NCBI GenBank assembly: GCA_021805985.1
Contig: JAJZDN010000029.1
Span: forward strand, 1-45,581
Direction: 5' to 3'
DNA length: 45,581 nucleotides
Source of the DNA: Planctomycetota bacterium
GTDB taxonomy: Bacteria; Planctomycetota; Phycisphaerae; WQYP01
In this document: positions 35,649 to 43,759 of the stretch, in pieces
Layout of the letters: every line of letters starts with the position of its first letter
How positions within the stretch are numbered: the stretch's first letter is position 1
Translations under genes and position numbers: made by a program
Notes under the pieces: generated by a model
What the model was told of the DNA's origin: nothing
The model's input: the letters and a program-made list of their open reading frames with translations, nothing else
Databases searched by the model: none

Positions 35649-36167
35649 TCAGTGCGATTTTGGGGTCAGTATCATGATCATCCGGCGGCCTTCAAGTTTG
35701 GCGTCGCGTTCAGTTTTACAAACGTCTTCCAGATCGGCGCGAATCTTATCAAGAACTACCCGACCCAGATCCACATGAGCCATCTCACGGCCCCGAAACA
35801 TCAGATTGAACTGCACTTTGTGGCCATCTTCCAAAAACTTGCGGGCTTTGTTCATGGTGGTGTCGCGGTCATGGGCGTCAATTTTCACACTGCGAATGCG
35901 CAGTTCTTTCAGCTGCGCAACGTGCGACCCGGCGTGCGACTTCTGTTCTTTTTTCCGTTGTTTATATTTCCATTTGCCGTAGTCCATCACACGGCAAACT
36001 GGTGGCTTATCCATGGGGGAAACTTCAACGAGGTCCAATCCCGCCTCCCGCGCGAGGCGCAAAGCCTCAAGCAGCGGGATAATGCCCACTTGATCATCAT
36101 TTTCGCTAATCAGGCGAACCGGAGATATGCGAATCTGTTCGTTGCAACGCAAACCGTGATGGCTAAT
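35649..36167 (-). CDS. infC: Translation initiation factor IF-3, probable AUU start
   Basis: IF-3 binds the 30S subunit and checks start codon-anticodon pairing. The sequence has the N-terminal NEQIR...VRLISENDDQVGI, the linker YGKWKYKQRKKEQKS and the C-terminal domain (ELRIRSVKIDAHDRDTTMNKARKFLEDGHKVQ). No ATG or GTG is available at the correct N-terminus. AGGAG (36180-36176) is 8 bases from an in-frame ATT at 36167-36165 but only 2 bases from the TTG at 36173. AUU is the natural infC start in E. coli and some others and allows self-regulation. rpmI and rplT, the usual partners, are absent. Confidence 0.92.
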   Translation of the reverse strand: MSHHGLRCNEQIRISPVRLISENDDQVGIIPLLEALRLAREAGLDLVEVSPMDKPPVCRVMDYGKWKYKQRKKEQKSHAGSHVAQLKELRIRSVKIDAHDRDTTMNKARKFLEDGHKVQFNLMFRGREMAHVDLGRVVLDKIRADLEDVCKTERDAKLEGRRMIMILTPKSH

Positions 36168-36180
36168 AGTCAATGCTCCT
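36165..36180 (-). promoter_or_regulatory. Ribosome binding site selecting the ATT start of infC
   Basis: AGGAG at 36180-36176, an 8-base spacer (CATTGACT), then ATT at 36167-36165. The spacing argues for ATT over the in-frame TTG at 36173. Confidence 0.6.
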
Positions 36181-36320
36181 GAAAACTTCTGCCGGTGGCC
36201 TTATGGCCCCACGCATAAAACAATGGTTATTTGTACCGTATTATGGCCCCAGAGTCAAAAGTGATGCAATTTTTTATTTTTTTCACGCATTGTGTTATAA
36301 ACAAATTGCTTGCGGATACG

Positions 36321-36326
36321 TATAAT
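36321..36326 (+). promoter_or_regulatory. Candidate -10 box for the Bax-inhibitor-1 family gene
   Basis: TATAAT lies 88 bases before the start at 36415 in an AT-rich stretch. I see no good -35 hexamer at the right distance. Confidence 0.3.
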
Positions 36327-36414
36327 AGCCGCAATGAGGTCTGCCATGGCCGGCTGACGACAAGGCGTTTGCGGTGCGGCCTGGTTGGCTTAGTGCTATG
36401 TAAAGGAAGGTTTT

Positions 36415-37143
36415 ATGGGTCAGTTTTTTAATTCATCCGGTTCAGGATACAACGATTCGCTGGTGCCCGGCGTACAGTCCGACATATTGGAACAGCGACA
36501 TTTTATGAGCCGGGTGTTCGGTTGGATGACCGTCGGGCTGCTGATTACCGGGATTGTGGCGTTACTTGTTTCAGAGAACACTAAATTTGTGGACAGCCTG
36601 GCAGGGGGCGGATACTGGATTGTGATGATCGCGCAGGTCGGCCTGGTTATATGGTTTAGCGCCGGCTTAAACCGCATGAGTGCGGGCCTGGCCACGCTGC
36701 TCTTTCTGGCCTACAGCGCAGTAACGGGGCTGACGTTTTCAATTCTGTTCCTGATTTATACCCAGGCGTCAATCGCTTCAACATTTTTTATTACGGCCGG
36801 CACGTTCGGCTCTATGGCCCTGTACGGATATGTCACCAAACGCGATTTAACCGGCTTGGGCCATTATGCGGGTATGGCGCTGTGGGGTGTGATCATTGCC
36901 ATAATCGCCAATTGGTTTATGCATAGTTCCGGGTTGCAGTCGCTTATTAATGTGGTGGGCGTGTTGGTGTTCGTCGCACTGACCGCCTACGATGTTCAAA
37001 AGGCCAAGTTTATGTACCTGGCCGGCCCCGACGGGAGCCAAGTGAGTCAAAAAGCAGCCGTCAGTGCGGCATTTAATTTGTATCTGGACTTCATTATTAT
37101 GTTCGAGTTCCTGCTGATGATGTTCGGAAACCAGCGCGATTAA
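36415..37143 (+). CDS. Bax inhibitor-1 family membrane protein (YccA/YbhL-like)
   Basis: 242 residues with seven predicted membrane helices after a polar N-terminus (residues 1-30). The family pattern is visible: FMSRVFGWMTVGLLITGIVA, a long run of short helices, FGSMALYGYVTKRDLTGLGHY, VALTAYDVQKAKFMY and a C-terminal NLYLDFIIMFEFLLMMFG. Relatives act as pH-sensitive calcium leak channels or interact with FtsH. The role here is unknown. GGAAGG lies directly upstream of ATG 36415. Confidence 0.9.
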   Translation: MGQFFNSSGSGYNDSLVPGVQSDILEQRHFMSRVFGWMTVGLLITGIVALLVSENTKFVDSLAGGGYWIVMIAQVGLVIWFSAGLNRMSAGLATLLFLAYSAVTGLTFSILFLIYTQASIASTFFITAGTFGSMALYGYVTKRDLTGLGHYAGMALWGVIIAIIANWFMHSSGLQSLINVVGVLVFVALTAYDVQKAKFMYLAGPDGSQVSQKAAVSAAFNLYLDFIIMFEFLLMMFGNQRD

Positions 37144-37677
37144 TTTTTTCACGGCCCGTGTGGACGCCGCGGCTAGGAGCCTGGCCGAGTGCGAGTAATC
37201 GCCGGGTTGTGACGAGGTGCATCCGCCAAGCGGCGACGACGGCCTGCGCCAATCCAACCACCCGCCATGCACCACCTGTTTCATCCGTACCGGCCGCCAG
37301 CTGCGAAGGCCACTTCTTCAGGTTCATCGCTGGCGGTGGCTGGCCAAAGCAGTATCGGACGGATCCAGCGTCCACGGCCGGGGGCCGCAAGAAAATAGCG
37401 CAGCAGGGACACGGAAAAGTCCGGCAACTGTGGCATATATGGCAGCAGATGGTATCGGCGAAAGGAAAGTGCTGCGTTAAGCAGCCCCACGGCGGCCCGC
37501 AGCCGGGTTAAAGTACATGCCGCTCCCTGGAATAGCACCCAATATCCGACCGCAACGTCGCTGTTCACCTGAGCGCATATACCAAGTCCAGTCTCCGCGG
37601 TAACCTGTAACCCGCGTATAGCATCTCGCCGTTAGCATCCCCAGCAACTCCAAAGCATTTTTATCCGGCGAGCGCGC
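37144..37677. other. 534-base gap with repeat motifs
   Basis: No convincing gene is present; open frames here lack ribosome binding sites and familiar products. It contains a GGAGCCTGGCCGAGT motif (37176) related to 34523 and 40998, and a small heptad block (37599-37640). Confidence 0.5.
37599..37640 (+). repeat. 7-bp tandem repeat block
   Basis: The units read GGTAACC, TGTAACC, CGCGTAT, AGCATCT, CGCCGTT, AGCATCC. The same GTAAC-then-GCATC order is seen in the two 182-bp repeat copies. Confidence 0.7.
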
Positions 37678-38365
37678 TTACCGCTGGAACTCCGCTTGTA
37701 GCTTCTTTGCAATCAGTTTTGCCCGCTCTGTGAGGAACTCGTCAAAGTTCTCGACCAGGTAGAGGCGCGGGTCGTCGGGAATCAGGTGCCGCTTGACAAA
37801 GCCGGGCCTGTCATTCACGTTGTCGGGGGCGTTGAGCCATTGGTCGAAGGATAGATCGTTCTTCCGGCCTCGGTTGGTCTCCACGTCGAGCAGTTGGAGG
37901 GTTGCGATGCTGTTGATCTTCTCGTCGCTGAATTTTCCCTTCGTTCTTGACCGCGAAATGGGCATCCTCCGCACTGATGCTGCCCATTTCCGTCCGGGCG
38001 TCGCCTTGGAGAAGGAACACGAGCTTGATCGGGTTATCCTGGTTGAGTCCCATTGCCCCGTACTTATTAAGGGTCGTATCCAGAAAAGTCTCCATCTCCC
38101 AGTTGAAACCTTTTAGCATCGACGCGAATAAGTCGTAGGTGGACAGGCGTGTCCCACCGTCATTGAGCCGACGGAACAGCTCGACAACATGCTGCGTGTT
38201 CCTAATTGAATCCAACTCACGGTTCAGACTTACCGAATCCACCCCGACGCGCGCATCGACGAACACGTTCCGCCAGAACGCATCCACGTTCATGCGGAGG
38301 GTGCTCGCCCTCAATTCGTCAATTCGCCCTTCGCGGATGAGCGTATCTGCCACTGCCAAGGCATT
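37678..38365 (-). pseudogene. 5'-truncated, frameshifted DUF262 (GmrSD/ParB-like) gene
   Basis: The remaining part resembles the C-terminal half of DUF262 proteins, found in type IV restriction (GmrS-like) and other defence genes. It contains VVELFRRLNDGGTRLSTYDLFAS, then a frame change, then DEKINSIATLQLLDVETNRGRKNDLSFDQWL. An extra A in the minus-strand A-run (TTTT at 37933-37936 on the plus strand) explains the shift: the frame upstream ends NEGK and the other continues KFSDEK. The N-terminal DGxQR-type domain is missing, with an in-frame stop near 38375, directly behind the PIN gene. One base could be an assembly error, but the missing 5' part could not. Confidence 0.75.
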
Positions 38366-38380
38366 TTGTCGGCACCTATT

Positions 38381-38956
38381 TCAAACACTGGCATTGACGT
38401 TGCGCAAGGCTTTCACCGTTTTGACAATCCCGCTTATCTCAAGATTATGCAGATACGCGTCCACAGTCATTGGCGGAGACTTAAGAGATAAACGGTGGCG
38501 GCGGGCTGCGCGGCATGCCATATCGGGCACCATCTCAACCAGAAAGCTAATGAAATCGTCTGGGGAACGGGCCTCAATGTCATATTGCTTCAGTGCGGAC
38601 ACGGGAAAATGCTTCAGGTTAAAGGTTACAATCATGCTAGCCCGACAATGGAGTGCCGCGGCTAATACATGACGATCAGACGGGTCCGGCAACGTGAGAT
38701 TACCAATTCGATTTTCGAATCCAAATACCAGCGAGTCAGTGGCGTTCTCATTCATCAAATCGCGAATTCGCTCAACCTGACGCCACGTAATGTCAGGCCG
38801 ATTTTTCAAGACCGCCCGCATCCACTCTTCGTGGACTGTATTGCTCCACCGCGCCAGAAACAAGCGGTCGACTGCCATATACATTAATAGACTGCGTAGT
38901 GCCGCAGGGTACAAGACGCATGCATCAAAGAAGACAACGGGGGGCAGGTCGGCCAT
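38381..38956 (-). CDS. PIN-domain toxin of an HTH/PIN toxin-antitoxin pair
   Basis: 191 residues. Asp11 in VVFFDACVLYPA, Glu43-Glu44 in TVHEEWMRAV, Asp91/Asp94 in LPDPSDRHVLAAA and Asn113 in IVTFNLKHFP form the PIN-type acidic centre. It is longer than standard VapC, with an extra C-terminal 60 residues. The start codon overlaps the stop of the upstream HTH gene (TAATG), so the two are coupled. It matches the group of PIN toxins paired with excisionase-type HTH antitoxins. A DUF262 remnant follows directly. Confidence 0.85.
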   Translation of the reverse strand: MADLPPVVFFDACVLYPAALRSLLMYMAVDRLFLARWSNTVHEEWMRAVLKNRPDITWRQVERIRDLMNENATDSLVFGFENRIGNLTLPDPSDRHVLAAALHCRASMIVTFNLKHFPVSALKQYDIEARSPDDFISFLVEMVPDMACRAARRHRLSLKSPPMTVDAYLHNLEISGIVKTVKALRNVNASV

Positions 38957-39423
38957 TAAATTAAGCCCAGCTTTTGGTCAAGCGCGGATAGTTTTGACAA
39001 TGTTTTCAAGCGGCGGCGGTTCATCTGTTTTTTATACGCCAAGGCATCGTCAAGCAGTATGCGCCGATGGCTTCCAACTGTATGGAACGGAATCAGGCCC
39101 GTTTCCAATTGTGATATAAGAAACGGCCGCGATACCTGGAGCAGGTCGGCAGCCGCCTGCGTTGTCAATTCGCTGTGCATGGGAAGGGCCGCGACTTTTC
39201 GGCCTTGCGCCATTTGTTCCAGCACGTCCACCAAAACTCGCGCCGCGGAAACGGGTATCGTGATAATGGGGCCGGACTTTGCTTTGAGTTGAATTTCCAG
39301 CGTCTGTCTTTCAGAGCGCCCCTGGGTCAGCACGGAACGAAGCCGGCGGCCGGCCTGACGCGCCAAATCCGAGTCGCCGCGAATCGGATTGCTTTGCGGT
39401 AATGTTTTCACCAGTGTACGCAT
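38956..39423 (-). CDS. Excisionase/MerR-type HTH antitoxin
   Basis: 155 residues with an unconserved N-terminal half (1-80, including a GPIITIPVSAARVLVDVLEQM helix pair). A winged HTH of the excisionase type follows at about 85-130 (ELTTQAAADLLQVSRPFLISQLETG, then RRILLDDALAYK). Such proteins precede PIN toxins and likely act as antitoxin and repressor. ATG 39423 has AAGGAG 12 bases upstream, slightly far. The TAATG junction with the PIN gene supports a two-gene operon. Confidence 0.85.
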   Translation of the reverse strand: MRTLVKTLPQSNPIRGDSDLARQAGRRLRSVLTQGRSERQTLEIQLKAKSGPIITIPVSAARVLVDVLEQMAQGRKVAALPMHSELTTQAAADLLQVSRPFLISQLETGLIPFHTVGSHRRILLDDALAYKKQMNRRRLKTLSKLSALDQKLGLI

Positions 39424-39756
39424 ATGAGATTTTCACTCCTTTATGGCTTTCCAGAATAGCATCTAATCGAAATAAACGCAAATCAAGATCGCTACGCGGA
39501 AGCGCGTAAAAAAACGATCCAGCGAGGCCGTCCAAGCCGAATCCGACCTCCAGTACTCTTTCCCAGCAAGAAATCAGGGTACGCAGCAAGGCCGTGCACT
39601 GCGGACGCGGCTTGAGGGGAATCCAGACTAAAGTTCCTGCACATTGTATGGAGTCCAAAATGAACTGAAAAAAGACGGCCGCCTTCATTCAAGGGAAGAG
39701 AGTTGCAAGTCGCCCCACCGGCGGTTGAGGCGAGCAAAATTACCGGCTTCCTTGTA
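39424..39756. other. 333-base gap
   Basis: No gene recognised. A nested hairpin (GATCG, then TACGCG-GAAG-CGCGTA, then CGATC, about 39486-39520) is present near the promoter side of the HTH/PIN operon. Open frames here give no familiar product. Confidence 0.35.
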
Positions 39757-40728
39757 TCAGCGACTGTCGTCCTTTGCCCCATCTCCCCGCAGTTCCACGT
39801 AATCATGCTGTCGATCGTTACGCCGCGCCAGTTCACTGGCATATCTGCGTCCCAGCCACGCGCTGTTGGATGCCGCCCACTGCGTAAGCTTTGCGGTGCC
39901 CGCCGGCGGTGCGTCCACATACAAGCGGCCCTCCATCAGCCCGCGTATCTCATCGCGGGTAATTATTACATCGCCCACATACTTGCCCATCAGCCACGCC
40001 AGGCTGTATCCCAGAACAGGGTTTACGGAAACGATCGGCCGCACGCAGCCGATCGTTTTCCCCGTCACCTCAACAAGTTCCCGGTAGGTGAAGGTTTCCG
40101 GGCCGATGGCCTCTACAATGCGGTTACCCTCATCCGCCGCACATTGGACCGCCAATTCAGCTAAATCATCCACGTAAATCGGTTGCATTTTGTAGTGGCC
40201 ATCGCCAAACACCCCAAACACCGGCAGATGCCGCAACACCCATGCGATATTATTAACCAGAATATCTTCCTGGCCGAAAATCACGGCAGGTCGCAATATT
40301 GTGTAATTAACACCGCACTGCGCCAGTGCCTTTTCCACCTGTGCTTTGCCGCGGAAATATTCCAGATCTGATTTTTCATCCGGATGGGTAATGCTCACGT
40401 GCACAATGCGCCGCACGCCGGCCGTCTTGGCCGCGGCAAACAATCGCCGGCTGTTTTCAATGGCCTCTGCAAAACAGAATTGCCTGGTATTAAACCGTAC
40501 CCAGTAGGTATTAAACAGGACGGTTACGCCCGCAAGTGCCTCCGCCAGCTTTTCCGGCTCCTGCCAGTGAAACGGTTGAACCTCCACGGACTGGCCAAAA
40601 GGATTATGCCGCTGCGGCGAATTGGTCAATGTTCGTACGCGCGCTCCCTGTGCCAGCAACCGCCTGGTGATATATTTTCCCGAGTAGCCAAAGGCCCCCG
40701 TAACCGCATGCAGCGGCGAATCGTTCAT
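39757..40728 (-). CDS. NAD(P)-binding NmrA/complex-I-39-kDa-like oxidoreductase
   Basis: 323 residues with a Rossmann fold. The nucleotide motif is TGAFGYSGKYI (Gly11, Gly14, Gly17), followed by typical steps ALAGVTVLFNTYWVR, VRRIVHVSITHPDEKS, and ILRPAVIFGQEDILVNNIAW. The C-terminal part (YRELVEVTGKTIG) is like the atypical short-chain dehydrogenase group that includes NDUFA9 and NmrA. The substrate is unknown. ATG 40728 is chosen because GGAGG lies 5 bases upstream; the frame opens at 40764. Confidence 0.82.
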   Translation of the reverse strand: MNDSPLHAVTGAFGYSGKYITRRLLAQGARVRTLTNSPQRHNPFGQSVEVQPFHWQEPEKLAEALAGVTVLFNTYWVRFNTRQFCFAEAIENSRRLFAAAKTAGVRRIVHVSITHPDEKSDLEYFRGKAQVEKALAQCGVNYTILRPAVIFGQEDILVNNIAWVLRHLPVFGVFGDGHYKMQPIYVDDLAELAVQCAADEGNRIVEAIGPETFTYRELVEVTGKTIGCVRPIVSVNPVLGYSLAWLMGKYVGDVIITRDEIRGLMEGRLYVDAPPAGTAKLTQWAASNSAWLGRRYASELARRNDRQHDYVELRGDGAKDDSR

Positions 40729-40791
40729 TCCATCCTCCATCATTTTCCTTTTCTTTTCCAACATCCCACCATCGCAATACTACCGCCAACA

Positions 40792-41000
40792 TTATAGAAA
40801 GGCGGGCAACAGGAATAAAAACAATGCCAAGCTGAATAGCAGCACAGGTAGCCCGGTGATGAACCACCAGACGTACATAATATCAGGCATTTCCTGACCA
40901 CGATGCCTCAGCAGCGACATACAGAAACTACCAAGATACCACGTTCCCAGGCAAGAAAAAATGGCAAGGACGGCAAAATCTCCGGTTTGCCCCGCCAGGA
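40792..41000 (-). pseudogene. 3' remnant of a membrane-protein gene cut by a repeat
   Basis: Reading leftwards from about 40996 the frame gives two hydrophobic segments (FAVLAIFSCLGTWYLGSFCMSLL and VWWFITGLPVLLFSLALFLFLLPAFL). They are joined by a short polar loop and followed by a stop. Upstream of this point the same frame runs into the GGAGCCTGTCC repeat (40998 onwards), which gives no membrane pattern. The start of the original gene is not seen. It could still be expressed as a 104-residue chimera from 41106. Confidence 0.45.
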
Positions 41001-41178
41001 GCCTGTCCGAGTAATGGCCGGGATTGCGATGGGTCTGAAATGTCCCATATGCACGCCGGAGGATCGAGCCGACTCTTAATAATGAGTCTGCGAGATCCGA
41101 CAACAAAGCAGACGGGGCATTTCAGGCTCACCCCGCGGGGCGGTGTGACAGGTACCGTCCGGGGCAAAAAACACCGCC
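40998..41178 (+). repeat. Dispersed repeat with two strong nested hairpins
   Basis: The element starts with GGAGCCTGTCCGAGTAA, also found at 34523 and, altered, at 37176. A 16-bp stem (41031-41046 with 41114-41129, mostly Watson-Crick plus G-T pairs) encloses a 5-bp stem (41061-41065 / 41094-41098) and an inner 5-bp stem (41071-41075 / 41084-41088). An 8-bp hairpin (41139-41146 / 41171-41178) follows. G-T pairs only make sense on the plus strand, so the RNA would be read rightwards. Confidence 0.55.
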
Positions 41179-41459
41179 GCCTCATTTCTTCGCTCTCGTG
41201 CGCCCACCGGATCCAACGCAAGCCAACCAGAGCAGCGCTAATCCTGTCCCTGCAAAAAGCCCCACTGCCAGCTAAGTGGTTTTCCCGGACCCACTCTACA
41301 CGGCTTGCAGTTTTCAAATTCCTTAGGCGATGGAACGCCCGCTGGATTCCCACGAGCCCCGGCCTGATACCAGTCCAGTTTCTGCAGGACGGGGTTGGGT
41401 GATATACCCGGCACGATACCCGCTACGTTCGCGTTTCACCTCCCTTTTCGATGTACTAA

Positions 41460-41966
41460 TTACACTTTAATTCCTAAGCTCCGCAAACGGTTGCGTTGGC
41501 GGATCGTGAGTGGTTTCCCAAAATCAGATCGCATCCTGCAATACCCGAGCAAGTACTTGTCGTCGGCAGCCACGCGCAGCAATGCGAAGGCGGCTACAGA
41601 AAGTGCACCCGATTCCCTGCTCCCAATCTCATAACCCTCTGCGACCTTTGCCAATATACTGAGGCTCCTTTGTATTTTTCGTCGCGCTTGCCCAAGTCGT
41701 TGCGCTTCGCCGTTACCCCGCGCACCCGTTGCCTTCGGCTGGCCGTAGGAGAATACGGCTTTCTTCTCCAGCCAACCCCGCCTCCGGGCACCCCCGCTAG
41801 TTTCGAGCATTCGATAATCCGCATCCCGAACAATGGCATTTATCGCTATTGCACCGCTCACTAGGGCGGTATATGCCCTGCTGCGGGCGGAGTACCTGCT
41901 GGCAATCCCTTCAAGAATTTCCAGAGTCGGCCCCTGCTTTTCGAAAAATGGGTGCTCCGTCGCCAT
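41460..41966 (-). CDS. Hypothetical protein downstream of the Rhs tip
   Basis: 168 residues from ATG 41966, which has GAGG 6 bases upstream; this is the main support. The N-terminal 55 residues include a small hydrophobic stretch (TALVSGAIAINAIV). The rest is basic and carries one more hydrophobic patch (SVAAFALLRVAA). No family recognised. It starts 104 bases behind the Rhs tip on the same strand. Immunity genes sit there in Rhs loci, but nothing in the sequence confirms such a role. Confidence 0.4.
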   Translation of the reverse strand: MATEHPFFEKQGPTLEILEGIASRYSARSRAYTALVSGAIAINAIVRDADYRMLETSGGARRRGWLEKKAVFSYGQPKATGARGNGEAQRLGQARRKIQRSLSILAKVAEGYEIGSRESGALSVAAFALLRVAADDKYLLGYCRMRSDFGKPLTIRQRNRLRSLGIKV

Positions 41967-42556
41967 AGCAATCCTCGTGAATGTGGAGGCGTATTCCTCC
42001 GAATGTTAATCAAACAGACCCCGTCTAATGTGAAAATACAGGCTCACGAGGCCGACCGGCATCTTCACTTCAAAATAGTGCTATTCCTATTATAACATCG
42101 ATCACGACATCGCCTACGGTAAGGTCTCCGGCAGCAGCCCCGGCCCCTTCCGCGATATCAATGGCAGGCCCAGGCCACGGGCAATCAGCGGGTTCAAGGC
42201 TTTTAAGGCATTCGAGATACGCCTTATTACAGCCCTTCTCACACTCAATGTAATAGCCCTTATTACGGCGGAACGGCCATGGTGGGGGTCTATTCCAGCA
42301 ATCGCTGACGCAGTTGTTTAATTCGAAATCGCGATCTGCCTTAGTGAGTATCCTCGTCGGGTCCACCGCCACCACCGCCCCTCCACCGACATACCCATAC
42401 AAATTCACCCCGCCGGCGTAGCCGATGGGGTCGCGTTGCAGCCAGCGGCCCAGCATGGCGTTGTAGCTGCGATTAGGCACGTAATAGGGTTCCACTTCGG
42501 GATCGTACCGGTAGCCGCAGAAGATAATTTCATTGGCACCGGCGCTGCGCTCAAAT

Positions 42557-42584
42557 ATCAATGAGCAATGATCAATGAACAAGT
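42557..42584 (+). repeat. 7-bp tandem repeat inside the Rhs frame
   Basis: The units read ATCAATG, AGCAATG, ATCAATG, AACAAGT. The block lies directly next to the first recognisable Rhs codons, at the point where Rhs similarity stops. Confidence 0.75.
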
Positions 42585-42640
42585 CATCGGAACTTCCAAA
42601 TTTTTGATCCGTGGTCCGCGGGCCATGAAGATTGCAGACG

Positions 42641-42822
42641 TCCACAGTTTCCCCGTCCCGCTGTAACCCGCAACCTGCGTCCGGCATCTCGCATTCAGCG
42701 GCGCATCGCTTCCATAGCCTTCCAACTCCTAACTCCCAACTCCTAAATACTCGTCCCGCCCCCATCCCCTTTAACCTCAGTGGTGGGTCGTTGTGGTTAT
42801 ATTGTTCATTCAGTGCGACCAT
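42641..42822 (+). repeat. 182-bp direct repeat, copy A
   Basis: It matches 43760-43941 base for base in length. It begins TCCACAGTTTCCCCGTCCCG and ends CATTCAGTGCGACCAT. It includes CTGTAAC, CCGCAAC, CTGCGTC, CGGCATC and TCGCATT heptads, the spacer, and CAACTCC / TAACTCC heptads (42723-42750). Confidence 0.88.
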
Positions 42823-42937
42823 CAGAGCTGTTCCGCAATCGACAATTACCAACTACAGCTTACCCCGCCACACATGTTCTCACAACTCCGAAATCGGGAA
42901 CATCGCTACACGCTCATATTGCACCGCAGCTCGCAAA

Positions 42938-43636
42938 TTAGTCGCGTCCCCCTTTGGCTTCGCCCCGTTCAGCTGCTTTGACGGATATCACTGGACGCTC
43001 CGAAGGTTTTCCACGGGCGTAATAGATTTTCAGCCCGACTGGCCGCAGGGCGTATATCCCGGTTACGCACGTGTACCATGCGCGAACAGGCATGTTCACC
43101 TGCAATTTCCCCTTGGCGAATGTTTCGCTTTCGTGGCTCATCCAGTCAAGCAACGGTGCCGGTATTCTGCCGGCCCGAGAGCTTCTGTTCCGCAGGGAAG
43201 GGGGAGCTTTTTTGATCAGTGTCTCTGCTTCGGACCTGATATTGTTGCAAACCGCCGCATCGTACATCTGCTGTCCGCGAGGCCACTCCGTATGGTTCAC
43301 GCGTATAAGCGACCAGGCAAGGTAGAATGATACGCACCCTAAAGCGAGGATGCTTCCTGCCATAGCCACACTGCGCCAGCCTCGAGAGACGGCCACTGTT
43401 GCAATCATCATAGTGGCCGTTAGAATCGTCTGGATTACCGGCCAACCCCTATGCCAGAAGGGCGTCAACATGCTCGCAATAGTGTATATACCTACTCCAG
43501 CGAATATGGCAGCAATTAGACGATACTTGTTAAAGAGTCCTCTGTTGGCAATGGCCACGCCAAGGGCTACAAGACCCGTTAAGAGTTGAGCGCACATGAT
43601 AAATACCAGCAATGTCGCCATTTCAACGCACACCAT
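42938..43636 (-). CDS. Membrane protein between two 182-bp repeats
   Basis: 232 residues. The first half holds about four membrane helices (7-29, 40-60, 66-84, 90-110). The second half is soluble and ends in a basic segment. No family is recognised. The start is uncertain: ATG 43636 and ATG 43621 are both possible and neither has a good ribosome binding site. It is enclosed by the direct repeats and lies between an IS element and an Rhs tip, so it may be cargo. Membrane proteins act as immunity partners in some Rhs loci; that role is only a possibility here. Confidence 0.5.
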   Translation of the reverse strand: MVCVEMATLLVFIMCAQLLTGLVALGVAIANRGLFNKYRLIAAIFAGVGIYTIASMLTPFWHRGWPVIQTILTATMMIATVAVSRGWRSVAMAGSILALGCVSFYLAWSLIRVNHTEWPRGQQMYDAAVCNNIRSEAETLIKKAPPSLRNRSSRAGRIPAPLLDWMSHESETFAKGKLQVNMPVRAWYTCVTGIYALRPVGLKIYYARGKPSERPVISVKAAERGEAKGGRD

Positions 43637-43759
43637 TAATGACGGAAGGTGGAAAGGTCATTTGCATAAGAAATACTTCAATCGACCACCTCGCATACAG
43701 GCAGTGTGTCCATTCCATTTTTCCGATCCGTGATCAAGGATCCTTGGTGATTTTAAAAA

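Larger units (their letters stand above)
42070..42852 (-). pseudogene. Rhs-family C-terminal tip with repeat-derived upstream part
   Basis: Residues 103-165 of this frame are a clear Rhs core end: GYRYDPEVEPYYVPNRSYN, LGRWLQRDPIGYAGGVNLYGYVGG and AVDP. A 95-residue variable tail follows with six or so cysteines (CVSDCW, ECEKGCN, LEC) and a hydrophobic end (VVIDVIIGIALF). Residues 1-100 are not Rhs: they are coded by the heptad repeats and the 182-bp repeat (42641-42822). The gene is therefore a displaced Rhs tip or a core invaded by repeats. The tail could be a toxin or a simple cysteine-rich end. No ribosome binding site supports translation from 42852. Confidence 0.6.

Noticed and set aside
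37158-37511. A 117-codon plus-strand frame after the Bax-inhibitor-1 gene
   Set aside because: No ribosome binding site, odd composition and overlap with repeat motifs.
41031-41178. The structured element might be an integron attC site
   Set aside because: The GTTRRRY / RYYYAAC core sites are absent and no integrase or cassette array is seen.
42070-42360. Calling the Rhs tail a toxin
   Set aside because: The tail shows cysteine pairs and a hydrophobic end but no nuclease, deaminase or other toxin motif that I can name. Such cysteine-rich tails also occur without toxic function.
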